Source of the DNA: Prauserella shujinwangii
GTDB taxonomy: Bacteria; Actinomycetota; Actinomycetes; Mycobacteriales; Pseudonocardiaceae
DNA length: 64,000 bases
Direction: 5' to 3'
Assembly: GCF_003001955.1 (NCBI RefSeq)
Contig: NZ_PVNH01000001.1
Span: 434,001-498,000 of the forward strand
Part shown: piece after piece, positions 52,372 through 59,123 of the stretch
How positions within the stretch are numbered: the stretch's first letter is position 1
Layout of the letters: the number at the start of each line of letters is the position of its first letter
Made by a program: the position numbers and the translations under genes
Notes under the pieces: generated by a model
Told to the model about the DNA's origin: nothing
The model's database searches: none
What the model saw: the letters and a program-made list of their open reading frames with translations, nothing else

Positions 52372-53880
52372 ATGCCCCGAAACCAAGGGCGGCACCGCGT
52401 GACCCGCAGAACCAAGCTCGCGACCGGGGCCATCGCTCTGGCTCTCGCCGTCGGCGGGCTCGCCGTGGTCACCACGGCGGGCGACCCCGGTCGCGCGGGT
52501 GCCGACGACACGGCCGGCGACCCGCGCTACGTCGACATCACGACCGTGGCGCCCAATGTGGACCCGGTACCACCCGGTGCGGACGCCTCCACGGGCACGT
52601 TCACCGTGGACTGTGGCCGCAACGAGGAAGGGCACTTCAACGCCGACAACGTCATCGCCCAGCCCGGTGTCGCCAACGGTGCCCAGCACGTGCACGACTA
52701 CGTCGGCAACCTGTCGACCAACTCCGAGTCCACCAACGAGAGCCTGGCCGCGGCCGAGACCACGTGTGCCAACGGAGACCTGTCCAGCTACTACTGGCCG
52801 GTGCTGCGGGTGAACACCGAGGCAGGCGACGGCTCCGGGGACGGCGACCGCGGAAACGCCGGGCCGGGCAAACGCTGGCGCGACGAGGTGCGGCGCAACG
52901 CGAGCCTGCGTTCGCGTGCGCTCGACCGGCTGCGCCTGCCCCGGGTCGAGTGTCCCGACGTGGTGACCGAGCTGCCGCCGGTGCCGGACGCCGCGATGGG
53001 CCAGGTCAACCGGGAGCTGGCCAGCCTCGACCGGCAGGAGGCGCAGGCCGACCGGCGGATCGAGGCCACCCGCGGCGAGGGTGGGCCGGACTTCGTCCGC
53101 AACGCCGTCCTCGGGCCGCTCGAGGCCAGGCGGGCCGCCACCATCGACCGTATCCGGACGATCCTGCGCCGGTTCGGCCAGCGGATGGAGGAGCTGCGCC
53201 GACTGGTGCCGTGTGCCGAGCGGGACCAGGACGAGGGCGGCATCGACAACGGCGGCGAGAACAGCGAGGGCGATGGCGCACCGGACGGCGGGCAGGACGG
53301 CGAGTTCGCCGAACCGCAGGGCGAGAACTTCGAGCTGCCCGGCAACGAGGGTGAGATCCAGCGCGCCGCGGACGTCGACATCACCTTCCGGGGCAGCCCG
53401 GCCGGGCCCGTGTCGGCCATGCCGCGGTTCCTCCGCGTGCTGACCGGACAGGCGAAGCCGACGGCCAACGGTGACGCGCTCGCGCGGCCCGCGTTCTCCT
53501 GCGAGGGCTTCACCGACCGGCTGATCGACCGCTATCCCGTCTGCCCCGAGGGCAGCGACGTCCTGCGGATCCACGACTTCCCGAGCTGCTGGGACGGCGA
53601 GAACATCGACAGCCCCAACCACCGCGACCACATCGTCTTCCCCGACGAGGAGACCGGTCAGTGCCCGGACGGGTTCACCGCGGTGCCGCAGCTGCGGATC
53701 ACCCTGTCCTACGACATCCCCAGGGAGGTCCAGGAAGCCGGGCAGTACGCCATCGACTCCTTCCCCGAGGAGAACAACAACCCGGCCTCCGATCACGACG
53801 ACTTCGCCAACGTGATGACCCAGGACATCATGAACCGCGTCGTGAACTGCATCAACGACGGCGAGACGTGCAGGGAGTGA
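52372..53880 (+). CDS. Secreted DUF1996 protein with helical insertion
   Basis: 502 aa from ATG 52372 (GAGGTGA upstream). Signal peptide LATGAIALALAVGGLAVVTT. The DUF1996 domain is split. The first half (residues about 65-150) has FTVDCGRNEEGHFNADNVIA, NGAQHVHDYVGNLSTNSEST and LSSYYWPVLRVN. The second half (about 330-500) has FRGSPAGPVSAMPRFLRVLT, FPSCWDGENIDSPNHRDHIV, CPDGFTAVPQLRITLSYDI and DHDDFANVM. Between them is an Arg/Glu-rich, probably coiled-coil insertion (VNRELASLDRQEAQADRRIE, IDRIRTILRRFGQRMEELRR) plus an acidic linker. DUF1996 function is unknown; conserved His, Asp and Cys residues suggest metal or disulfide chemistry outside the cell. Confidence 0.85.
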   Translation: MPRNQGRHRVTRRTKLATGAIALALAVGGLAVVTTAGDPGRAGADDTAGDPRYVDITTVAPNVDPVPPGADASTGTFTVDCGRNEEGHFNADNVIAQPGVANGAQHVHDYVGNLSTNSESTNESLAAAETTCANGDLSSYYWPVLRVNTEAGDGSGDGDRGNAGPGKRWRDEVRRNASLRSRALDRLRLPRVECPDVVTELPPVPDAAMGQVNRELASLDRQEAQADRRIEATRGEGGPDFVRNAVLGPLEARRAATIDRIRTILRRFGQRMEELRRLVPCAERDQDEGGIDNGGENSEGDGAPDGGQDGEFAEPQGENFELPGNEGEIQRAADVDITFRGSPAGPVSAMPRFLRVLTGQAKPTANGDALARPAFSCEGFTDRLIDRYPVCPEGSDVLRIHDFPSCWDGENIDSPNHRDHIVFPDEETGQCPDGFTAVPQLRITLSYDIPREVQEAGQYAIDSFPEENNNPASDHDDFANVMTQDIMNRVVNCINDGETCRE

Positions 53881-53903
53881 ACCTGCGGGGCCACGGAATC
53901 CCG

Positions 53904-53931
53904 TGAACCACGGGCATCCGGCCCGCGTGTG
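53904..53931 (+). promoter_or_regulatory. ECF promoter of the two-repeat lipoprotein gene
   Basis: TGAACC (53904-53909), 16-nt spacer, CGTGTC (53926-53931). Nearly identical to the SigL consensus as I remember it. Transcription would start near 53938, about 52 nt before the ATG. Confidence 0.68.
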
Positions 53932-53989
53932 TCCATTGCCGACCGAACCCGCACGGCGCGGGATCGACCACCACGCAAGGAGAAACACG

Positions 53990-54925
53990 ATGTCTCGCAA
54001 AGGAATCGCCGTTCCCGTCGGCGCTGTCGCCGGACTGGCGTTGCTGACGGCGTGCGGCTACGGCACCGGCGGAGCCGGAACGCCCTCACCCGCCGCCGTG
54101 CAGCAGCAGGCCCAGCCGTCCGGGCAGGCGGAGGGGAACGGCCAGGTGGAACTCGTCGCCGCCGAGGTCGGGGACCTCGGCGAGGTGCTGACCGACCAGA
54201 ACGGCCGCACCCTCTACCGGTTCGCCAACGACTCGGCCGACCTGCCGGCATCGGTGTGCGAGGCGGACTGCGCCACCGCCTGGCCGCCGTTGCTGGCCGA
54301 CGGTGCCGTCCGGGTCGAGGGCGTGGACCAGAACCTCGTCGGGAAGCTCACCCGGTCCGACGGCACCGAACAGGTGACCGTGAGTGGCTGGCCGGTGTAC
54401 CGCTACGCGAAGGACACCGCGCCCGGCCAGGCGAACGGCCAGGGCGTCGGCGGCACCTGGGCGGCCGTCACCCCGGACGGTGGGGAGGCGGGCGAGACCG
54501 CCGTGCGGACCACCGACATCGGCGGCCTCGGCACCGTCCTGACCGACCAGAACGGCCGCACGCTGTACCTGTTCACCGAGGACGGCAGCAAGCCGCCGAA
54601 GGCCACCTGCGACGGCGACTGCGCGGAGAAGTGGCCGCCGCTGCTCGCCGAGGGCGAGGTCGAGCTCAGCGGCGTCGACCCCGCCATCGTCGGTGAGGTC
54701 CGCCGGTCCGACGGCACCGAACAGGTGACCGTGGGCGGCTGGCCGGTGTACCGCTACGCCGAGGACACCGTGCCCGGCCAGGCGGCCGGGCACGGTGTGG
54801 GCGACGTCTGGTACGCCGTCGAACCCGACGGGTGCAAGGTCTCGCCCGACAAGAAGCCCACGGGCCGGGCGGCCGGGGAAGCGGGCGCGGACGGCTCGGG
54901 CGAGTACGACAGTTCCAACTACTGA
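53990..54925 (+). CDS. Two-repeat lipoprotein (SCO0930-like, PF03640)
   Basis: 311 aa from ATG 53990 with AAGGAG upstream. Lipobox LLTAC at about residue 22, then a Gln/Ala-rich linker. Two tandem repeats of about 115 residues (about 55-170 and 172-285), each with VLTDQNGRTLY, a Cys-x3-Cys pair (CEADCATAWPPLLA, CDGDCAEKWPPLLA), RSDGTEQVTV and GWPVYRYA. The tail is Gly/Ala-rich and ends in YDSSNY. SCO0930-type lipoproteins are widespread in actinobacteria and of unknown function. Shares its repeat with the lipoprotein at 50035, linking the two arms of the cluster. Confidence 0.9.
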   Translation: MSRKGIAVPVGAVAGLALLTACGYGTGGAGTPSPAAVQQQAQPSGQAEGNGQVELVAAEVGDLGEVLTDQNGRTLYRFANDSADLPASVCEADCATAWPPLLADGAVRVEGVDQNLVGKLTRSDGTEQVTVSGWPVYRYAKDTAPGQANGQGVGGTWAAVTPDGGEAGETAVRTTDIGGLGTVLTDQNGRTLYLFTEDGSKPPKATCDGDCAEKWPPLLAEGEVELSGVDPAIVGEVRRSDGTEQVTVGGWPVYRYAEDTVPGQAAGHGVGDVWYAVEPDGCKVSPDKKPTGRAAGEAGADGSGEYDSSNY

Positions 54926-54943
54926 CCAGCCGCACCCGGACCG

Positions 54944-54986
54944 GCGGTCCGGCGGGGGTGCCGCCTCACCACCCCCGCCGGACCGC
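54944..54986 (+). terminator. Perfect 17-bp hairpin after the lipoprotein gene
   Basis: Arms 54944-54960 (GCGGTCCGGCGGGGGTG) and 54970-54986, 9-nt loop. Ends or attenuates the lipoprotein transcript before the second sigma gene. No T-run. Confidence 0.8.
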
Positions 54987-55026
54987 CACCGCCGCCGCGG
55001 ACCGGGCGGAGGAAAGGGGCCGCCGG

Positions 55027-55575
55027 ATGGCTGCGTTGTGGGCCAGCCGGGAGGACGCGGCCGACGAGGTGCTGATCCGCTCGCTCTACGCCGAGCACGG
55101 CGGCACGCTCCTGGCGTACGTCACCCGGCTGACCGGCGACCGCGCCGCCGCCGAGGACGTGGTGCAGGAGACGTTGCTGCGGGCGTGGCGCAGGCCGGAC
55201 GCACTGCTCGACGGCAAGGGCTCGGTGCGCGGCTGGCTGCTCACCGTCGCCCGCAACATCGTCACCGACCGGCACCGGGCGCGCCAGGCGCGGCCGAAGG
55301 AGGTGACCGAGACCCCGCGGACCCCGCCCGTGCAGCGGGATCACGCGGAGTCCGTCGTGGACTCCCTGGTGGTGGTCGAGGCACTCGCGCGGCTGCGGCC
55401 CGAACACCGGGACGTGCTCACCGAACTGTACTTCCGGGGTCACACGATCGAGGAGGCCGCACGCCATCTCGGTGTGCCCGCCGGGACGGTGAAGTCGCGC
55501 TCCCACCACGCCTTGCGGTCACTGCGGGCCATGCTCGGCGCCGCGCGCGACCGTCCGGTCGCGAAGTCCGTGTAG
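55027..55575 (+). CDS. Second ECF sigma factor, no adjacent anti-sigma
   Basis: 182 aa from ATG 55027 (GGAGGAAAGGGG upstream). Region 2: SLYAEHGGTLLAYVTRLTGD, AAAEDVVQETLLRAWRRPDA and VRGWLLTVARNIVTDRHRAR. Region 4: LARLRPEHRDVLTELYFRGH, IEEAARHLGVPAGTVKSRSH. It closely resembles the sigma factor at 50841 and probably arose by duplication. No HxxxCxxC anti-sigma gene follows; instead a two-component system starts 48 bp downstream. It may share the anti-sigma at 51403 or be controlled transcriptionally. Confidence 0.88.
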   Translation: MAALWASREDAADEVLIRSLYAEHGGTLLAYVTRLTGDRAAAEDVVQETLLRAWRRPDALLDGKGSVRGWLLTVARNIVTDRHRARQARPKEVTETPRTPPVQRDHAESVVDSLVVVEALARLRPEHRDVLTELYFRGHTIEEAARHLGVPAGTVKSRSHHALRSLRAMLGAARDRPVAKSV

Positions 55576-55623
55576 GTTGGTGCCGTACAGAATTCTCTCA
55601 GGAACGTGTGACACGGTGTTGAC

Positions 55624-56301
55624 GTGCGGGTATTGGTAGTTGAGGACGAGGAGCCCCTCGCCGAGGCGATCGCGCGCGGGCTGCGCCGGGAGGGTATGGC
55701 GGTCGACGTCGCGTACAACGGCGACGAGGGCCACGAGAAGGCGAGCGTCACGCGGTACGACGTGGTGCTGCTCGACCGGGACCTGCCGGGTATGTCCGGT
55801 GACGACCTGTGCAAGGAGATCGTCACCTCCGGTGAGCTGACCCGCGTGCTCATGCTGACGGCGAGCGGCGCGGTGGCCGACCGGGTGGAGGGCCTGTCCC
55901 TCGGCGCGGACGACTACCTCGCCAAGCCGTTCGCCTTCCCCGAGCTGGTGGCCCGCGTGCGGGCGCTCGGCAGGCGGGCCACCCCGGCCGCGCCGCCGCT
56001 GCTCACGGCCGACGACATCGAGCTGGACCCGGCCCGGCGCACCGTGCACCGCTCCGGGCGGCCCGTCGAGCTCACCCGCAAGGAGTTCGGCGTGCTCGAG
56101 GTGCTGCTCTCCGCGGGCGGCGCCGTGGTGAGCAGCGAGGACCTGCTGGAACGGGTGTGGGATGAGAACGCCGACCCGTTCACCACCACGGTCCGGGTCA
56201 CGGTCATGACCCTGCGGAAGAAGCTCGGCGAGCCGGGGATCATCGAGACCGTGGTCGGTTCGGGGTACCGCGTACCGGGTGCCGGCTCGCGCAGCAGGTG
56301 A
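55624..56301 (+). CDS. OmpR-family response regulator
   Basis: 225 aa from GTG 55624. Receiver domain with acidic pocket VLVVEDEEPLAEAIARGLRR, phospho-acceptor Asp in VVLLDRDLPGMSGDDLC, the Thr/Ser switch in LMLTASGAVADRV and Lys in DDYLAKPFAFPELVARV. C-terminal winged helix from about residue 125 (LTRKEFGVLEVLLSAGGAVV, VRVTVMTLRKKLGEPGIIET, GSGYRVPG). Overlaps the kinase start by 4 nt. A short palindrome CGTGTGACACG at 55605-55615 in its promoter region may be an autoregulatory site. Confidence 0.94.
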   Translation: MRVLVVEDEEPLAEAIARGLRREGMAVDVAYNGDEGHEKASVTRYDVVLLDRDLPGMSGDDLCKEIVTSGELTRVLMLTASGAVADRVEGLSLGADDYLAKPFAFPELVARVRALGRRATPAAPPLLTADDIELDPARRTVHRSGRPVELTRKEFGVLEVLLSAGGAVVSSEDLLERVWDENADPFTTTVRVTVMTLRKKLGEPGIIETVVGSGYRVPGAGSRSR

Positions 56302-57434
56302 AGGGCCTCGCCGCCCTCGGCGTGCGCAGCCTGCGCGCCCGGATCACCCTGCTCGCGACCGCGCTGGCCGCCGCCGTCAGCCTCGTGCTGCTGTGGCTGG
56401 CGTGGCAGCTGGTCGGTGACGCGGTCGCGGCCGTGCCGCAGCTGCCGCCGGGTACCACGGTGCGGGTCGACGGCGTCGAGGTCGAGGCGTCCACGCTGGC
56501 CGAGCACCTGCGCGCGCACGCGAGGCGGCAGATGCTGGTGGCCGGAGCCGCGGCGTTCTTCTTCGTCGTCGCGGCCACCGGCGTGCTCGCCTGGACGCTG
56601 ACGTCGCACGTGCTGCGCCCGCTGCGGGACATCACCGGCACCGCCCGCAGGCTCTCGGTCGAGTCGATGGGGCAGCGCATCGGGGACATCGGCGCCCGCG
56701 GCGAGCTGGCCGAGCTGGCCGAGACGTTCGACGCGATGCTCGACCGGCTGCAGGCGGCGTTCGACGCGCAGCGGCACTTCGTCGCCAACGCCAGCCACGA
56801 GCTGCGCACTCCGCTGTCGGTGGTCCGCACCGAGCTGGACGTCACGCTGGCCGACGAGCACGCCGACGAGGCGGAGCTGCGCCGCATGGCCGGCGTCGTG
56901 CGGGACGCGACGGAGCGGGCCGAGCGGCTCGTCGGGTCGTTGCTGTTGCTCGCCCGCACCGACGGCGCCGGGCTCGCGGTCACCGAGCCGGTCGACCTGG
57001 CGGCGGTCGCGGACAGCGCGTGGCGTGCCGTCCGGGCGGAGGCGGCGGACCGGGGGCTGCGGGTGGAGTTCGACACCGCGCCCGCTGTCACCCACGGGGA
57101 TCCGGCCCTGCTGGAGCGCGTGGCGGGCAACCTGCTGGAGAACGCGGTGCGGCACAACGTGGACCGCGGCTGGATCGAGGTGTCGACCGGCGCGGACGAG
57201 CGGTATGCCGTGCTGCGTGTCCGTTCGACGGGCCCGCTGATCGACCCGGCCACCGTGGCCGAGCTGTTCGAGCCGTTCCGGCGGGCCGGTGTGGCGCGCA
57301 CGGCGCGGTCGGGAGCCGGGCTGGGGCTGTCGATCGTGCGCGCCGCCGTGGAGGCGCACGGCGGGTCCGTCCACGCCGAACCGGTCGTGGGCGGCGGGCT
57401 CGGGGTGACCGTGTTCCTGCCCGCGGCACACTGA
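56298..57434 (+). CDS. Sensor histidine kinase
   Basis: 378 aa from GTG 56298. Two membrane segments (about residues 15-40 and 77-100) enclose a short extracytoplasmic sensor of some 35 residues (PGTTVRVDGVEVEASTLAEH). HAMP follows at about 100-155, then the H-box FVANASHELRTPLSVVRTEL, N-box LLENAVRHNVDRGWIE and G-box SGAGLGLSIVRAAVEAHGGS. Phosphorylates the upstream regulator. The tiny sensor resembles kinases that detect membrane or envelope state rather than a ligand. The stimulus is unknown; location suggests envelope redox conditions. Confidence 0.92.
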   Translation: MKGLAALGVRSLRARITLLATALAAAVSLVLLWLAWQLVGDAVAAVPQLPPGTTVRVDGVEVEASTLAEHLRAHARRQMLVAGAAAFFFVVAATGVLAWTLTSHVLRPLRDITGTARRLSVESMGQRIGDIGARGELAELAETFDAMLDRLQAAFDAQRHFVANASHELRTPLSVVRTELDVTLADEHADEAELRRMAGVVRDATERAERLVGSLLLLARTDGAGLAVTEPVDLAAVADSAWRAVRAEAADRGLRVEFDTAPAVTHGDPALLERVAGNLLENAVRHNVDRGWIEVSTGADERYAVLRVRSTGPLIDPATVAELFEPFRRAGVARTARSGAGLGLSIVRAAVEAHGGSVHAEPVVGGGLGVTVFLPAAH

Positions 57435-57451
57435 CGGGTTACGGTCTGGGC

Positions 57452-58273
57452 ATGGAGCAGACGGTCGAGCTGAACAACGGCATCCGCATGCCCCGTGTGG
57501 GCTTCGGCGTCTACAAGATCGCCGACGACGAGGTCGAGCGTGCGGTGCACACGGCGTTCGAGGCGGGCTATCGGAGCATCGACACCGCGACCCTCTACCG
57601 CAACGAGCGCGGGGTGGGCCGGGCCGTGCGCGACTCGGGGCTGCCCCGCGAGGACGTGTTCGTCACCACGAAACTGTGGAACACCGAGCACGGCTACGAC
57701 GCCGCGCTGCGGGCGTTCGACGCGAGCCTGCGTGAGCTCGGGCTCGACTACGTCGACCTGTACCTCATCCACTGGCCCGTGCCGAGCCGGGACCGCTACG
57801 TGGACACGTGGCGGGCGCTGGAGAAGATCGCGTCCGACGGCCGGTCGCGCGCGATCGGCGTGTCCAACTTCCAGGTGCCGCACCTGCGGCGGCTGTTCGA
57901 CGAGACCGGCACGACGCCCGCGGTGAACCAGATCGAGCTGCATCCCCGGTTGCAGCAGGCGGAGCTGCGGGGCTTCCACGACGAGCACGGCATCGTCACC
58001 GAGGCGTGGAGCCCGCTCGCCAGGGGCGGCGACCTGCTGCGGCACGAGGTGATCCAGACGATCGCGCGCAAGCACGGCCGCACCCCGGCGCAGGTGGTGC
58101 TGCGGTGGCACCTGGAGATGGGCCACGTGGTGATCCCGAAGTCGGTGACGCCGGAACGGATCGCGGAGAACATCGCCGTGTTCGACTTCGAGCTCGACGC
58201 GCAGGACACGGCCGGGCTGGCCACGCTGGAGGAGGGGGAGCGGATCGGGCCGCACCCCGACACGCTCGCGTAG
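57452..58273 (+). CDS. Aldo/keto reductase (AKR5-like)
   Basis: 273 aa. NNGIRMPRVGFGVYKIADDE, the catalytic Asp and Tyr in AGYRSIDTATLYRNERGVGR, Lys in VFVTTKLWNTEHGY, His in DLYLIHWPVPS, and the C-terminal cofactor motif IPKSVTPERIAENIAVFDFE. NADPH-dependent reductase of aldehydes or ketones, similar to 2,5-diketo-D-gluconate reductases. ATG 57452 follows the histidine kinase by 17 bp, perhaps on the same transcript. The stop codon lies inside the operator of the toxin-antitoxin pair. Confidence 0.92.
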   Translation: MEQTVELNNGIRMPRVGFGVYKIADDEVERAVHTAFEAGYRSIDTATLYRNERGVGRAVRDSGLPREDVFVTTKLWNTEHGYDAALRAFDASLRELGLDYVDLYLIHWPVPSRDRYVDTWRALEKIASDGRSRAIGVSNFQVPHLRRLFDETGTTPAVNQIELHPRLQQAELRGFHDEHGIVTEAWSPLARGGDLLRHEVIQTIARKHGRTPAQVVLRWHLEMGHVVIPKSVTPERIAENIAVFDFELDAQDTAGLATLEEGERIGPHPDTLA

Positions 58274-58306
58274 CACAACGTGCTCCACTGCGCTACGGTT
58301 GTGCTA
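58271..58306 (+). promoter_or_regulatory. Antitoxin operator/promoter
   Basis: TAGCACAAC (58271-58279) and GTTGTGCTA (58298-58306) are perfect inverted 9-mers separated by 18 bp, ending at the antitoxin ATG. TACGGT between them may be the -10. The placement over the start site fits autorepression by the Phd-type antitoxin. Confidence 0.65.
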
Positions 58307-58593
58307 TGACCGCAGAGATCATCGGCCAGCGTGAGCTCCGCAACGACAACGCGGAGATCATGCGCCGGGTGGAGGCGGGGGAGAGCTTCGTCGTCACCCG
58401 GCACGGGCGGCCGGTCGCGGACCTGGTGCCGCACCGGCGCGCGTGGCACACCCCGCGGTACACCCTGGCCGAGGTGCGGGAGGAGTTCCGGCGGCTGCCG
58501 CCGGTGGACGGGCGGCGCTGGCGTGCCGAACGGGCGGAGGACGACGCGGTGTTCGGGCCGGACGAGCCCGAGGACCCGTGGTCGCGGCGGTGA
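58306..58593 (+). CDS. Phd/YefM family antitoxin
   Basis: 95 aa. The Phd/YefM fold is shown by ITAEIIGQRELRNDNAEIMR-like N-terminus (IIGQRELRNDNAEIMRRVEA), GESFVVTRHGRPVADLVPHR, then a C-terminal toxin-binding segment rich in R, E and W (REEFRRLPPVDGRRWRAERA). Binds its own operator and neutralises the toxin. ATG at 58306 has no classical ribosome site because the operator covers that position, so the transcript may be leaderless. The toxin gene overlaps by 4 nt. Confidence 0.88.
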   Translation: MTAEIIGQRELRNDNAEIMRRVEAGESFVVTRHGRPVADLVPHRRAWHTPRYTLAEVREEFRRLPPVDGRRWRAERAEDDAVFGPDEPEDPWSRR

Positions 58594-59018
58594 CGCCACC
58601 CACCGTGCCCGATCGGCCTACCGTGCCTCATGAGGTGCTGCTCGACACGTGCGCGGTCATCGACCTGGACCAGCTCGACCTGGGCGATCTGGCCCAGGCG
58701 CGGCCGCTGGTGAGCGCGGTGTCGATCGGCGAGCTGGCGTACGGCCTCGACGTCGACGACCCGGTCGAGCGGGCGGCGCGCACGGAGCGCTACTACGCCG
58801 CCCTGCGGCGGTTCGAGGTGGTGCCGTTCGACACGGCGGCGGCCAAGGTCTACGGCACGATGGCGGCCCTCGTGCGCCGGGCGGGCCGCAGTCCCCGGCC
58901 GCGGCGGCTCGACCTGCAGATCGCGGCGACGGCGGCGGCGAGCCGGCTGCCGCTGGTCACCCGCAACGCCGCCGACTTCGCGGGTCTCGACCGGCTCCTC
59001 GACGTGATCTCCGTATAA
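58590..59018 (+). CDS. PIN-domain toxin (VapC family)
   Basis: 142 aa from GTG 58590, overlapping the antitoxin stop (GTGA); GTG 58578 is less likely. PIN nuclease acidic residues: Asp in EVLLDTCAVIDLD, Glu in VSIGELAYGLDVDD, Asp in RRLDLQIAATAAAS and the final TRNAADFAGL. Such toxins cleave tRNA or rRNA when freed from the antitoxin. A small palindrome CCGTATA/TATACGG (59011-59030) covers the stop codon. Pairing of a Phd-type antitoxin with a PIN toxin is common in actinobacteria. Confidence 0.9.
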   Translation: MTPPTVPDRPTVPHEVLLDTCAVIDLDQLDLGDLAQARPLVSAVSIGELAYGLDVDDPVERAARTERYYAALRRFEVVPFDTAAAKVYGTMAALVRRAGRSPRPRRLDLQIAATAAASRLPLVTRNAADFAGLDRLLDVISV

Positions 59019-59082
59019 CGACCTATACGGTGGCGCCTTGCCGGATTCCCGGCGGCGAACCACCCGGTGCGTCCCGTTCCAG

Positions 59083-59115
59083 CCGTCCCCGTCCCACGGC
59101 TGAGGACGAGGACGG
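59083..59115. terminator. Bidirectional hairpin between vapC-like and PPE-like genes
   Basis: CCGTCCCCGTCC (59083-59094) and GGACGAGGACGG (59104-59115) pair with one mismatch, 9-nt loop, between two convergent genes. Confidence 0.65.
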
Positions 59116-59123
59116 CACGCCAC

